Assembly: GCF_002940065.1 (NCBI RefSeq)
Contig: NZ_MDEJ01000031.1
Coordinates: 1 to 34,386, forward strand
Direction of reading: 5' to 3'
DNA length: 34,386 bases
Origin: Xanthomonas populi
Lineage (GTDB): Bacteria > Pseudomonadota > Gammaproteobacteria > Xanthomonadales > Xanthomonadaceae
Shown one piece after another: positions 23,692 through 32,507 of the stretch; position 1 is the first letter of the stretch, and every line of letters starts with the position of its first letter. The notes below the pieces were generated by a model. It ran no database searches, was not told where the DNA came from, and saw nothing but the letters and a program-made list of their open reading frames with translations. A program made the translations under genes and the position numbers.

Positions 23692-23817
23692 TTAGCGCTG
23701 ACGCGCCTTGAAGCGCGGGTTCGACTTGCAGATCACGAAGACCTTGCCACGGCGGCGGACCACCTTGCAGTCGCGGTGACGGGTCTTCGCAGACTTCAGG
23801 GAGGACAGGACTTTCAT
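23692..23817 (-). CDS. rpmJ: 50S ribosomal protein L36, 41-residue form
   Basis: A 41-residue basic protein of the large subunit: [20 protein letters not shown], then the [16 protein letters not shown] end. The ATG at 23817 has GAGGTG at a good distance. Compared with the canonical 37-38-residue L36, which holds zinc through three Cys and one His, this form keeps only two Cys (17 and 30). The first Cys of the CxxC pair is missing and the His of the PKHKQR segment is Phe, so the zinc site is incomplete. It resembles the zinc-independent or YkgO-type paralogues, which in other bacteria replace L36 under zinc limitation. It stands alone, divergent from cmk. Confidence 0.93.
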
Positions 23818-23889
23818 GGCACACCTCGGCGTAAACGGTTTGAGTTCGATGGAAGGGTGAGCGCGAGATCGAGGCTGCACCCGGAATTT

Positions 23890-23914
23890 AAGCCGGCAAT
23901 TCTAACCGGCTTTT
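23890..23914. promoter_or_regulatory. hairpin in the divergent rpmJ-cmk region
   Basis: AAGCCGG (23890-23896) and CCGGCTT (23906-23912) form a perfect 7-bp stem with a 9-base loop. On the plus strand four T overlap the stem end, giving a terminator-like shape 80 bases before cmk. On the minus strand the loop contains TAGAAT, a possible -10 for rpmJ. Either a leader attenuator or chance overlap with a promoter is possible. Confidence 0.35.
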
Positions 23915-23993
23915 CGTCGTGCTTTCAAGTGGTTGCATCCGAATCGCTGCGAGCGGCGCTACACTAGCGGCTTATGACCTTCCGGAAACCTGA

Positions 23994-24677
23994 ATGACCG
24001 ACGTTTCGCCCGTCCTCACCATTGACGGACCCTCCGGTGCCGGCAAGGGCACTGTGAGCAGGATCGTGGCTGCCCGGCTGGGCTGGCACTACCTCGATTC
24101 GGGCGCACTGTACCGCGCCGTGGGTGTTGCAGCGAGCTGGGCCGATCTTGACTTGTCCGACCCGGCTGCGCTGGTGCGTTGCACTTTCGACACCAAGGTC
24201 GATTTCGATGACGCAGGCGAAGCGGGGCTGCGCGTGCTAGTCAACGGCGTTGACGCCACCAGCGAGTTACGCCTGGAAACCACTGGTGCGCTGGCGTCGG
24301 CGATTGCGGCCATTCCCGAGGTGCGCGGGGCCCTGAAGGAGCGTCAGCTCGCATTCAGGCGAGCGCCCGGGCTGGTTGCCGACGGGCGCGACATGGGTAC
24401 GGTGATCTTCCCGGATGCTGAATTCAAAGTGTTTCTGACCGCGAGTGCCGAAGAACGTGCGGGCCGTCGTCATAAACAGTTGATGGAAAAGGGTGTTTCA
24501 GTTATCTTTGCGGTTCTGCTGCGCGAGATCATAGCCCGTGATGCACGTGATGCGCAGCGGGTGGTGGCGCCATTACGGCCAGCCGAAGACGCTGCGCTGA
24601 TCGATACCAGCGGAATGGGAATCGAGGATGTCGTCCAGTGTGTGGTCGGGGTGTTAGCCGCTCGCACGTCGTCGTAA
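23994..24677 (+). CDS. cmk: cytidylate kinase
   Basis: Phosphorylates CMP and dCMP with ATP in pyrimidine nucleotide recycling. The protein is 227 residues, the same length as E. coli Cmk. The P-loop GPSGAGKG is at residues 12-19, followed by [20 protein letters not shown]. The CMP-binding insert occupies about 40-100. [20 protein letters not shown] and the LID-region arginines ([19 protein letters not shown]) are present. It leads the conserved cmk-rpsA-ihfB-lapA-lapB order. The ribosome binding site is weak. A 7-codon frame (MTFRKPE) from 23974 ends in a TGA that overlaps the cmk ATG (AATGA). Confidence 0.96.
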   Translation: MTDVSPVLTIDGPSGAGKGTVSRIVAARLGWHYLDSGALYRAVGVAASWADLDLSDPAALVRCTFDTKVDFDDAGEAGLRVLVNGVDATSELRLETTGALASAIAAIPEVRGALKERQLAFRRAPGLVADGRDMGTVIFPDAEFKVFLTASAEERAGRRHKQLMEKGVSVIFAVLLREIIARDARDAQRVVAPLRPAEDAALIDTSGMGIEDVVQCVVGVLAARTSS

Positions 24678-24861
24678 GCGTTCCGCAAGCGGGCAGGTCC
24701 CGCCGACCGTAAGGCGTTCCAAGGCTCCGTCGCACATCCCGTGTAGCGGTTCTATGACCACTTAACCGACTCGCTGTCCGGAGTCGACCAACAGGCTGGG
24801 TGGCTCGTATCTGTCGCAACCCGACGATCAACGCCCGTGTGTTCAACTGAGTAAAATTCAA
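24678..24861 (+). promoter_or_regulatory. rpsA leader with hairpins
   Basis: The 184 bases between cmk and rpsA hold no gene. Two perfect stems are seen, GCGGG/CCCGC (24689-24703) and CGACTC/GAGTCG (24767-24786). The rpsA start lacks a clear Shine-Dalgarno sequence (CTGAGTAAAATTCAA before the ATG). E. coli rpsA likewise has a structured leader with a weak ribosome site that S1 itself represses, so autoregulation is a fair inference. Confidence 0.45.
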
Positions 24862-26550
24862 ATGACAGAATCTTTTGCTGAACTGTTCGAAGCCAGTCAA
24901 GCCAATCTGGCGAAGCTGAAGCCGGGCTCGATCGTCACCGGTACCGTCGTGGAAGTGCGCGGCGACGTGGTGGTGATCAACGCTGGCTTGAAGTCCGAAG
25001 GCATTGTGCCGATCGAGCAGTTCCGTAACGACGCTGGCGAGATCGATGTCGGCGTTGGCGACCAGGTCAAGGTTGCCCTCGATTCCATCGAGAACGGCTT
25101 CGGTGAGACTGTGCTGTCGCGCGAGAAAGCCAAGCGCGCAATGGTGTGGGACGAGCTGGAAGAGGCGTTGGAAAAGAACGAAACCATCACCGGCCGCATC
25201 AGTGGCAAGGTCAAGGGTGGTTTCACCGTGGACATCAAAGATGTTCGCGCGTTCCTGCCTGGTTCGCTGGTGGATGTGCGCCCGGTGCGCGACCCTGCCT
25301 ACCTGGAAGGCAAGGAACTCGAGTTCAAGCTGATCAAGCTGGACCGCAAGCGCAACAACGTGGTGGTGTCGCGTCGTGCAGTGGTCGAGAGCGAACATTC
25401 GGAAGAGCGCGAGCAGCTGATGGACAAGCTGCAGGAAGGCGCGATTCTGAAGGGTGTCGTCAAGAACCTGACCGATTACGGTGCATTCGTAGACCTGGGC
25501 GGTATCGACGGCCTGCTGCACATCACCGACATGGCCTGGAAGCGCGTGCGCCATCCGTCCGAAGTCGTGAATGTTGGCGACGAGCTCGACGTGCGCGTGC
25601 TGAAGTTCGATCGCGATCGTAACCGCGTCAGCCTCGGTGTGAAGCAGCTAGGCGAAGATCCGTGGGACAACATCGCACGTCGTTACCCGGCCAACAGCCG
25701 CGTGTTCGGCAAGGTCTCCAACGTCACCGATTACGGCGCATTCGTCGAGATCGAGCCGGGCGTCGAAGGTCTGGTGCACGTCTCCGAGATGGATTGGACC
25801 AACAAGAACGTTAACCCATCCAAGGTTGTGCAGGTTGGTGACGAAGTCGAGGTGATGGTGCTGGATGTCGACGAGGAGCGTCGCCGCATCTCGCTGGGCA
25901 TGAAGCAGGTTGCCGCCAATCCGTGGGAAACCTTCGCTGCCACTCACAAGAAGAACGACAAGGTGTCCGGTCAGATCAAGTCGATCACCGACTTCGGCAT
26001 CTTCATCGGTCTGGACGGCGGCATTGACGGTCTGGTTCACCTGTCCGACATCAGCTGGAACACCACCGGCGAAGATGTCGTGCGTAACTACAAGAAGGGC
26101 GACACGCTGGAAGCCGTTGTGCTGGCAGTCGATCCGGAACGTGAGCGCATCAGCCTGGGCGTCAAGCAGCTGGAGCAGGATCCGTTCGGCCAATACATGG
26201 CGTCCAACCCGAAGGGTTCGAAAGTCGAAGGCGTGGTACGTGAAGTGGATGCCAAGGGCGCCACGATCGACCTGGCCGACGGCATCGAAGGCTACGTCGC
26301 TGCACGCGACATCGCTAACGAGCGTGTGGACGATGCGACCCAGCACCTCAAGGTCGGCGACAAGATCGAAGCCAAGTTTGTGGGCATGGACCGTAAGGGC
26401 CGCACCCTGCAGCTGTCGATCAAGGCCAAGGACGATGCCGAAATGCGCGAAACGATGGAGGAATACCAGTCCTCCTCCGCAGCGTCGGGCGGCATGACTC
26501 AGTTGGGCGCGCTGCTGCGTGCACAGTTGAACAGCAATAAGTCCGAGTAA
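24862..26550 (+). CDS. rpsA: 30S ribosomal protein S1
   Basis: S1 binds mRNA on the small subunit and helps unfold and load transcripts. The 562-residue protein has six S1 (OB-fold) domains at roughly residues 21-87, 105-170, 191-260, 278-347, 365-435 and 450-520. Repeated signatures include [40 protein letters not shown] and [20 protein letters not shown]. Domains 1 and 2, which bind the ribosome, are the least repeat-like, as expected. The length matches the gammaproteobacterial form (557 aa in E. coli). It follows cmk and precedes ihfB. Confidence 0.98.
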   Translation: MTESFAELFEASQANLAKLKPGSIVTGTVVEVRGDVVVINAGLKSEGIVPIEQFRNDAGEIDVGVGDQVKVALDSIENGFGETVLSREKAKRAMVWDELEEALEKNETITGRISGKVKGGFTVDIKDVRAFLPGSLVDVRPVRDPAYLEGKELEFKLIKLDRKRNNVVVSRRAVVESEHSEEREQLMDKLQEGAILKGVVKNLTDYGAFVDLGGIDGLLHITDMAWKRVRHPSEVVNVGDELDVRVLKFDRDRNRVSLGVKQLGEDPWDNIARRYPANSRVFGKVSNVTDYGAFVEIEPGVEGLVHVSEMDWTNKNVNPSKVVQVGDEVEVMVLDVDEERRRISLGMKQVAANPWETFAATHKKNDKVSGQIKSITDFGIFIGLDGGIDGLVHLSDISWNTTGEDVVRNYKKGDTLEAVVLAVDPERERISLGVKQLEQDPFGQYMASNPKGSKVEGVVREVDAKGATIDLADGIEGYVAARDIANERVDDATQHLKVGDKIEAKFVGMDRKGRTLQLSIKAKDDAEMRETMEEYQSSSAASGGMTQLGALLRAQLNSNKSE

Positions 26551-26580
26551 GCGCGTAGCGCTCGCAAGAGCGTGATGGAT

Positions 26581-26602
26581 CGGCTCGGGCTTGCCCGGGC
26601 CG
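26581..26602 (+). promoter_or_regulatory. intercistronic hairpin between rpsA and ihfB
   Basis: CGGCTCGGG-CTTG-CCCGGGCCG forms a 9-bp stem with one T-G pair. No T run follows, so it is more likely an mRNA-stabilising or partial attenuating structure between rpsA and ihfB than a full terminator. Confidence 0.4.
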
Positions 26603-26639
26603 ATTCCGATGTGTCAGTCGAAAAAAAGCAAGTCTTCCC

Positions 26640-26951
26640 ATGACCAAGTCCGAATTGATTGAAATCCTGGCGCGACGCCAAGCGCATCTGAAGTCGGACG
26701 ATGTGGATCTGGCAGTCAAATCGCTGCTGGAAATGATGGGGCAAGCGCTCTCCGATGGTGAGCGGATCGAAATTCGCGGGTTCGGCAGTTTTTCGCTGCA
26801 TTACCGTCCGCCACGCCTTGGGCGTAATCCCAAAACCGGCGAGTCGGTTGCGCTGCCTAGCAAGCATGTTCCTCACTTCAAGCCGGGCAAGGAATTGCGT
26901 GAGCGTGTCAGCTCCGTGGTGCCTGTCGATCTGGTCGATACGGTAGATTGA
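26640..26951 (+). CDS. ihfB: integration host factor subunit beta
   Basis: A 103-residue HU/IHF-family DNA-bending protein that pairs with IhfA to organise promoters, recombination sites and the nucleoid. The N-terminal [20 protein letters not shown] and the beta-arm signature [20 protein letters not shown], with the intercalating Pro in NPKTG, are diagnostic. [20 protein letters not shown] and the ending [11 protein letters not shown] fit IHF beta rather than HU. It lies 89 bases after rpsA, the same order as in E. coli. A TTGAAG-17-TTTATG promoter candidate for the next gene overlaps its stop. Confidence 0.95.
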   Translation: MTKSELIEILARRQAHLKSDDVDLAVKSLLEMMGQALSDGERIEIRGFGSFSLHYRPPRLGRNPKTGESVALPSKHVPHFKPGKELRERVSSVVPVDLVDTVD

Positions 26952-26976
26952 AGATCGCTCTACTGCTGCGTTTATG
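26948..26976 (+). promoter_or_regulatory. candidate sigma-70 promoter for lapA-lapB
   Basis: TTGAAG (26948-26953) and TTTATG (26971-26976) are separated by 17 bases, 42 bases before the lapA ATG. The match to consensus is moderate; it would let the lapA group be expressed independently of ihfB. Confidence 0.3.
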
Positions 26977-27018
26977 TCGGCTCGGTTAAGCTAGGCCCCT
27001 TCCCGAGGGAGTTTCTCC

Positions 27019-27324
27019 ATGAAGGTGTTTCGCTTGCTGGTGATGTTGGCTTTCCTGTTGGTCGGTCTGATCATCGGTGCGGTCAATTCCCAGGACGTCA
27101 CTCTCGACTTCCTCTTTTCAAGTGTGCACATGACCTCCGGGGTCGCGATCATCGTCGCGCTGCTGGTCGGTGTGTTGATCGGTGCCGGCATGGTGCTGGT
27201 CAGTGTGGTCATTCCCCTCTATTCCAAACTGCGCCAGGCCAGCAAGGCTGTTGCAGTCAGTCGCGTTGACGCCAGGCCCATTGCGCCTTCCGCAGTCGAG
27301 ACGCGCCCCATCGATGGACTGTAA
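27019..27324 (+). CDS. lapA: LapA family inner-membrane protein
   Basis: A 101-residue protein of the LapA (DUF1049/YciS) family with two membrane helices, about residues 4-24 (FRLLVMLAFLLVGLIIGAVN) and 40-65. The family motif NSQDVTLDFLF lies between them. GAGG precedes the start. In E. coli LapA is encoded with LapB and helps in LPS assembly, where LapB controls LpxC degradation. The same adjacency holds here, with lapB starting seven bases after the stop. The C-terminal ~30 residues are polar and variable. Confidence 0.9.
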   Translation: MKVFRLLVMLAFLLVGLIIGAVNSQDVTLDFLFSSVHMTSGVAIIVALLVGVLIGAGMVLVSVVIPLYSKLRQASKAVAVSRVDARPIAPSAVETRPIDGL

Positions 27325-27330
27325 GCACGT

Positions 27331-28509
27331 ATGGACTTTCTGACCGAGTGGATCTGGTTCTTTCTGTTTGTGCCGCTGGCAGCGCTGGGCGGCTGGATCG
27401 TCGGCCGTCGTGGCGGTCAGCGTCACGGCGACACGCAGGTCAGTCGTTTGTCCAGTACCTACTTTCGCGGTCTGAACTATCTGCTCAACGAGCAGCCGGA
27501 CAAGGCGATCGAGCTGTTTCTGCACATCGCCGAACTGGACAAGGAAACCTTCGAGACGCAGGTCGCGCTGGGTCATCTGTTCCGTCGTCGCGGTGAAGTC
27601 GATCGTGCGATTCGCTTGCATCAGGGCTTGGTACAACGCGCTGATCTAACCGATCAGCAGCGCGTCCAGGCCCTGCTGGCGCTGGGCGAGGACTACATGA
27701 AGTCCGGTCTGCTGGATCGTGCCGAAACTGTGTTTACCGAGTTGGCGCAGCTGGATCAACGGGCGCCACAGGCGCTGCGGCATCTGATCGGTATTTATCA
27801 GGCCGAGCGCGATTGGGAAAAGGCGATCGATAACGCCACCCGCTACGAAGAAGTCACCGGCGAGCCGATGGGTAAGCTTATTTCCCAATTTGAGTGCGAG
27901 CTGGCCGATCGCTATCGTGGTCTCACCAAGACCGACGAGGCGATGCAGGCAGTCGCCCGTGCCTACCAGGCCGATGGCACCTCTGTGCGTGCAGGCATTC
28001 TGGAGGGGCGCATCGAAGCCGAACGCGGACATGACGAGGCGGCGGTACGCGCCTTCGAGCGTGCAGCGCGGCACGACCCGGAATACCTGCCGGAAATCAT
28101 TCCTGCACTGATGGCGGCCTATCGCCGTGTCGGCGACGTCGCTGGCGCGCGTAACTTCCTGTCGGAGATGACCGAGCACTATCGAGGTATCGCGCCGGTG
28201 TTGGCGCTGACCCAGTTGATTGAAGCGCAGGACGGTGTGGCGCCTGCACTGGCCTATCTGGGCCGTCAGCTTAAGGATCGGCCATCGGTGCGCGGCGAAT
28301 CGGCGTTGATCGATCTCACCCTGGCCGAAGGCAGCGACCCGGTTGGCACGCTGCAGGATCTCAAGCACATCACAGACCAGCTGCTGGTGCGTAATCCCAG
28401 CTACCGCTGCACGCGCTGTGGCTTCGGGGCGAAGACGCACCATTGGCAATGCCCGAGCTGCAAGGAATGGGGCACGGTCAAGCCGCTGTTGAACTACGCG
28501 GTCGTCTAA
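27331..28509 (+). CDS. lapB: LPS assembly protein LapB (YciM)
   Basis: A 392-residue inner-membrane-anchored tetratricopeptide protein that in E. coli directs FtsH to degrade LpxC and so balances LPS and phospholipid synthesis. An N-terminal helix (IWFFLFVPLAALGGWIVGRR, residues 8-27) is followed by about nine TPR-like repeats (FRGLNYLLNEQPDKAIELFL onward). A rubredoxin-type metal site is at the C-terminus: CTRCGF near residue 360 and CPSC near 375. All four metal cysteines are present. Its stop overlaps the next start (TAATG). Confidence 0.95.
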   Translation: MDFLTEWIWFFLFVPLAALGGWIVGRRGGQRHGDTQVSRLSSTYFRGLNYLLNEQPDKAIELFLHIAELDKETFETQVALGHLFRRRGEVDRAIRLHQGLVQRADLTDQQRVQALLALGEDYMKSGLLDRAETVFTELAQLDQRAPQALRHLIGIYQAERDWEKAIDNATRYEEVTGEPMGKLISQFECELADRYRGLTKTDEAMQAVARAYQADGTSVRAGILEGRIEAERGHDEAAVRAFERAARHDPEYLPEIIPALMAAYRRVGDVAGARNFLSEMTEHYRGIAPVLALTQLIEAQDGVAPALAYLGRQLKDRPSVRGESALIDLTLAEGSDPVGTLQDLKHITDQLLVRNPSYRCTRCGFGAKTHHWQCPSCKEWGTVKPLLNYAVV

Positions 28510-29483
28510 TGCTGCAGGTCTGGCAGTGGTGCATGTTGCACCTGGTGGTCGCAGCGCTGGGGACCTGGTTGTTGCGACGCTATGCCTTGCATCGCCGCTT
28601 GTTGGATCAGCCGGGCGAGCGCCGCAGCCACGTGGTCGCGACCCCGCGTGGCGGTGGCATGGCGATCGTGGCGGCAATCCTGCTGGGTTGCATCGCAGCT
28701 GCCGTGTTCTGGCCCGCTGCGCGTCTGATGATCGGCTGGTTCGCGGTCGGGCTGGTGCTGGTGGCAGGCGTGGGTTGGTGGGACGACCATCGTTCGCTAT
28801 CGGCCAGGCTGCGTTTTGCGATCCATCTGACCGCATCGGCGTCGCTGGGAGTCTTGGTCAGTCAGTACACCGGCGATGTGTTGGATGGCGTGATCAGCGC
28901 AGCGGCGTCTGTTGTGTTGATCAACGTCTGGAATTTCATGGACGGCATCAACGGTCTGGCTGGCAGCCAGGCTGTATTGGCGGCGTTGGCATTTGCTTTC
29001 GTCCTACCCTGCGCCTTGGCGTGGGCAGGTCTTGCAGTTGCGGCGTCCTGCCTGGGGTTTTTGCCGTTCAATTTTCCGCGTGCGCGCATTTTTTTGGGCG
29101 ATGGCGGCAGTGGCGCGCTGGGATATGTGTTGGCTGGCTTGCTCTCACTCACCGTAGCGAGCGGGCAGGTGAGTTGGTTGATCAGTTGGCTGCCGTTGAC
29201 GGCTTTTCTTGCAGACGCCGGCTTCACGCTGCTGTCTCGCATGCTCGCCGGGCAACGCTGGTGGGAACCGCACGCCCAGCACGTTTATCAACGCCTTGCA
29301 CGTAAGCTTGAGACGCACGTTGCGGTAACGAGTGTTTATTTAGCTTTCAGCATCGTTGCGTTCTGCTTGTACGTGTTAATTCGTCATGATCCGGTTTGGA
29401 TGCAGCTGACCGATGCCCTGACCTGGGGTGTGGGTGCTACCGCGATCTGGCACTTTCTGCGCGATGGACTGCGCAATTCCTGA
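28509..29483 (+). CDS. WecA/MraY-type polyprenyl-phosphate sugar-1-phosphate transferase
   Basis: A 324-residue multi-pass membrane enzyme of glycosyltransferase family 4. It starts lipid-linked polysaccharide synthesis by moving a sugar-1-phosphate from a UDP-sugar to undecaprenyl phosphate. I chose the ATG at 28509 (overlapping the lapB TAA); a start at 28443 would lie within lapB. Motifs seen: PGERRSHVVATPRGGG (35-50), the Mg-binding WWDDHRSL with Asp92/Asp93, NVWNFMDGINGLAG (139-152), FLGDGGSGALGY with Asp198 and EPHAQHVYQRL (253-263). About ten helices are evident. With the next gene it probably builds an O-antigen or similar repeat. The exact UDP-sugar is not readable from sequence. Confidence 0.9.
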   Translation: MLQVWQWCMLHLVVAALGTWLLRRYALHRRLLDQPGERRSHVVATPRGGGMAIVAAILLGCIAAAVFWPAARLMIGWFAVGLVLVAGVGWWDDHRSLSARLRFAIHLTASASLGVLVSQYTGDVLDGVISAAASVVLINVWNFMDGINGLAGSQAVLAALAFAFVLPCALAWAGLAVAASCLGFLPFNFPRARIFLGDGGSGALGYVLAGLLSLTVASGQVSWLISWLPLTAFLADAGFTLLSRMLAGQRWWEPHAQHVYQRLARKLETHVAVTSVYLAFSIVAFCLYVLIRHDPVWMQLTDALTWGVGATAIWHFLRDGLRNS

Positions 29484-29496
29484 GTAATGGACTTTT

Positions 29497-31404
29497 ATGA
29501 ATTCCTGGCGTGACCGTTTGACCAAAGTGTTGCCGCAAGCGGCAGTTGTGCTGCATGACGTGTTGATGGTGTGGTTGTGCTGGCAACTGCTGCACGCCGG
29601 CCGGTACTCCATGCTGCGTGACGCACCCGATCTTCCACTGTTGGATTGGCGCACTGCGGTGGTTCTGGCCGCGCAGGGGCTGGTGTTCTGGAAGATGGGG
29701 TTGTATCGCGGGCTGTGGCGATTCGCCTCGGTGCCGGACCTGTGGAATATCTTCAAGTCGAGTTTCCTTGGTTTGGTGGCGATCGTGCTGGCGTTGTCTT
29801 ATGACCGCCTGGACGGGGTGCCGCTGTCGGTGCTGGTGGTCTATCCGTTTGCGCTGTCCGCATTGCTGGGGACACCGCGGCTGTTGTATCGCGCCTGGAA
29901 GGATTACCAAATTGCGCATTCCGGTGATGCCGCGCAGCGCGTGTTGATTCTTGGCGCTGGTCGCGCCGCCGAAGGGCTGGTGCGCGATCTTCGTCGTAGC
30001 GGCACGTTTGTGCCGGTTGGGTATCTGGACGACGCCAGCAATCTGCATGGCGCCAAGATTCAGGGCCTCAACGTCCTGGGCAACCTGGATCAGGCTGCAT
30101 CAATCGCCAAGGAGACAGCAGCCAGGTTGTTGGTGATTGCAATTCCGTCGCTGGATGCCTCCGGGATGCAGCGCGTGGTGGCAATTTGCGAAAGCACCGG
30201 CTTGCCGTTCCGTATGGTGCCCAAGCTGATCAACGTGCTGGAGGGGCGTTCGTTGCCTGGCGAATTGAAGGAGGTCGCGATTGAGGACCTGCTCAATCGC
30301 AAGCCGGTCACGCCCGATTGGCGCTTGATCCGCGATTGGCTGACCAACAAGACCGTGATGGTCACCGGCGCCGGCGGTTCGATTGGCTCGGAAGTCTGCC
30401 GCCAGTGCGCGCGTCACGGTGCGCGTCGGATTGTGCTGTTGGAAATCGATGAGCTGGCACTGCTGACAGTCGATTCGGATCTGCGCCGGCTGTTCCCCGA
30501 TATCGAAGTGGTGCGCGTGCTCGGCGATTGCGGCGACCCGGCAGTGGTGGCACATGCGCTAAATACTGCAACCCCGGATGCGGTGTTCCATGCAGCCGCC
30601 TACAAGCAGGTGCCGCTGCTGGAAGAGCAGTTGCGCGAGGCCGTGCGCAACAATGTGCTGGCAACCGAAAATGTGGCGCGCGCCTGTCAGCGTGCACGTA
30701 TCGAGACCTTCGTCTTCATCTCTACTGACAAGGCCGTCGAGCCGGTCAACGTGTTGGGCGCGAGCAAGCGCTATGCGGAGATGATCTGCCAGTGTCTTGA
30801 CGCGCGCGATGCGCCGACGCGCTTCATCACGGTGCGCTTCGGCAACGTGCTGGATTCGGCCGGTAGCGTGGTGCCGTTGTTCCGTGAGCAGATCCGTCAG
30901 GGCGGCCCGGTCACGGTGACGCATCCGGATGTGACGCGTTACTTCATGACCATTCCCGAGGCCTGCCAGTTGGTGGTGCAGGCCGCCGCCTCCGCTTCGC
31001 ACGGTGCGATCTACACGTTGGACATGGGCGAGCCGGTGCCGATCCGCTTGCTGGCCGAGCAGATGATTCGTCTTGCCGGCAAACAGCCTGGCAAGGATGT
31101 GGCGATTCTCTATACCGGCTTACGTCCGGGCGAGAAGCTGCATGAAACGCTGTTCTATGCGGACGAAGACTATCGCCCCACTGCGCATCCCAAGATTCTG
31201 GAAGCCGGTGTGCGCGAGTTCTCGCACGAGCAGGTGTTGCAGCTGGTGACGCGCTTGCGTGAGGCGGTTAACCGCTATGACATCAAGGCAATGGAGACTG
31301 TGCTGGGCAGTCTGATGCCGGATTTTGCGGCTGCTCGACGGAAAGTCGACACGAGATCTGATACGGTCGTTCCATTCCCCGCACGTGAGGTCAGAAGACT
31401 TTAA
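29497..31404 (+). CDS. WbpM/CapD-type UDP-N-acetylhexosamine 4,6-dehydratase
   Basis: A 635-residue inner-membrane nucleotide-sugar enzyme. The N-terminal ~130 residues have about four membrane helices. A first Rossmann-like domain carries GAGRAAEG (153-160). The catalytic extended-SDR domain starts with the NAD site GAGGSIGSE (291-299) and continues with HAAAYKQVPLLEEQ, FISTDKAVEPVNVLGASKR and GNVLDSAGSVVPLFREQI. Relatives remove water from UDP-GlcNAc-type sugars on the way to modified sugars for O-antigen or capsule. In the usual MxxxK motif the Met is Leu here (Leu420...Lys424). It follows the glycosyltransferase by 13 bases and overlaps galU (TAATG). Confidence 0.92.
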   Translation: MNSWRDRLTKVLPQAAVVLHDVLMVWLCWQLLHAGRYSMLRDAPDLPLLDWRTAVVLAAQGLVFWKMGLYRGLWRFASVPDLWNIFKSSFLGLVAIVLALSYDRLDGVPLSVLVVYPFALSALLGTPRLLYRAWKDYQIAHSGDAAQRVLILGAGRAAEGLVRDLRRSGTFVPVGYLDDASNLHGAKIQGLNVLGNLDQAASIAKETAARLLVIAIPSLDASGMQRVVAICESTGLPFRMVPKLINVLEGRSLPGELKEVAIEDLLNRKPVTPDWRLIRDWLTNKTVMVTGAGGSIGSEVCRQCARHGARRIVLLEIDELALLTVDSDLRRLFPDIEVVRVLGDCGDPAVVAHALNTATPDAVFHAAAYKQVPLLEEQLREAVRNNVLATENVARACQRARIETFVFISTDKAVEPVNVLGASKRYAEMICQCLDARDAPTRFITVRFGNVLDSAGSVVPLFREQIRQGGPVTVTHPDVTRYFMTIPEACQLVVQAAASASHGAIYTLDMGEPVPIRLLAEQMIRLAGKQPGKDVAILYTGLRPGEKLHETLFYADEDYRPTAHPKILEAGVREFSHEQVLQLVTRLREAVNRYDIKAMETVLGSLMPDFAAARRKVDTRSDTVVPFPAREVRRL

Positions 31405-32297
31405 TGAGCAAGCGTATTCGCAAGGCCGTATTCCCCGTCGCAGGTCTTGGGACCCGCTTTCTTCCGGCCACCAAGACAGTGCCGAAAGAAATGCTGCCAA
31501 TCATCGACAGACCGCTGATCCAGTATGCCGTCGACGAGGCCATACAGGCCGGTTGCGACACGCTGATCTTCGTGACCAATCGCTACAAGCACTCGATCGC
31601 CGACTACTTCGACAAGGCCTATGAGCTTGAGCAAAAGCTCGAGCGCGCCGGCAAGCTTGAACAGCTGGAGTTGGTGCGTCATGCATTGCCGGAAGGTGTG
31701 CGCGCCATTTTTGTGACGCAGGCCGAAGCGCTTGGTCTGGGTCACGCCGTTCTTTGCGCCAAGGCCGTGGTCGGCGATGAGCCGTTCGCGGTATTGCTGC
31801 CTGACGATCTCATCTGGAACCGTGGCGCTGGCGCGCTGACTCAGATGGCCGATGTGGCCGAAGCTTCCGGCGGCAGTGTCATTGCCGTTGAGGACGTGCC
31901 GCACGACAAGACCGCCAGTTACGGCATTGTGGCCACCGATGCATTCGACGGCCGCAAGGGCCGCATCAACGCGATCGTCGAAAAGCCCAAGCCGGAAGTC
32001 GCACCGAGCAATCTGGCCGTGGTCGGTCGTTATGTGCTCAGCCCCAAGATCTTCGAACTGCTAGAAGAAACCGGCGCTGGCGCAGGCGGCGAAATCCAGC
32101 TGACCGATGCAATCTACGGACTGCTGCAGCAGGAAACTGTCGATGCGTATCGCTTCGAAGGCCGTCGTTTCGATTGCGGCGCGCATATCGGCCTGATCGA
32201 AGCCACGGTGCATTTCGCGCTCGAGCACGAGAAGCATGGTGGGCCGGCAAAGGACATCCTACGCGCTGCATTGGCCGAGGCCGACGCGCGCGGCTGA
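31404..32297 (+). CDS. galU: UTP--glucose-1-phosphate uridylyltransferase
   Basis: Makes UDP-glucose from UTP and glucose-1-phosphate, the precursor for xanthan, LPS and periplasmic glucans in Xanthomonas. The 297-residue protein has the nucleotidyltransferase signature FPVAGLGTRFLPATKTVPKE at residues 10-29, the active-site region LPIIDRPLIQYAVDEA, LLPDDLIW, EKPKP near 193 and GRRFDCGAHIGLIEA toward the end. Its ATG overlaps the preceding stop. A strong hairpin 22 bases past the stop ends the unit. The genomic context with surface-sugar genes fits. Confidence 0.96.
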   Translation: MSKRIRKAVFPVAGLGTRFLPATKTVPKEMLPIIDRPLIQYAVDEAIQAGCDTLIFVTNRYKHSIADYFDKAYELEQKLERAGKLEQLELVRHALPEGVRAIFVTQAEALGLGHAVLCAKAVVGDEPFAVLLPDDLIWNRGAGALTQMADVAEASGGSVIAVEDVPHDKTASYGIVATDAFDGRKGRINAIVEKPKPEVAPSNLAVVGRYVLSPKIFELLEETGAGAGGEIQLTDAIYGLLQQETVDAYRFEGRRFDCGAHIGLIEATVHFALEHEKHGGPAKDILRAALAEADARG

Positions 32298-32318
32298 GTG
32301 CCCGGCTATTGCCTGCAT

Positions 32319-32350
32319 CCACGAACGACGCCATCTGGCGTCGTTCGTCG
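32319..32350 (+). terminator. hairpin terminator after galU
   Basis: ACGAACGACGCC (32319-32330), loop ATCT, and GGCGTCGTTCGT (32335-32346) form a perfect 12-bp stem. The T run after it is short (CGTTTGG), so termination may be partial or rho-assisted. Confidence 0.7.
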
Positions 32351-32507
32351 TTTGGGGCCTCGCTGGCCAGGATCGACGTGCTGATCAAGGTCGATTTGGA
32401 AGAGCTGGCTGATCGATTGATGCGCACACAGGTGCAGGGCAGTGGTAAGCCTGTGCCGCTAGAATCTCCGGAATGCGCCAAACTGCCCAATCCAGTGAAA
32501 CGTTTTA

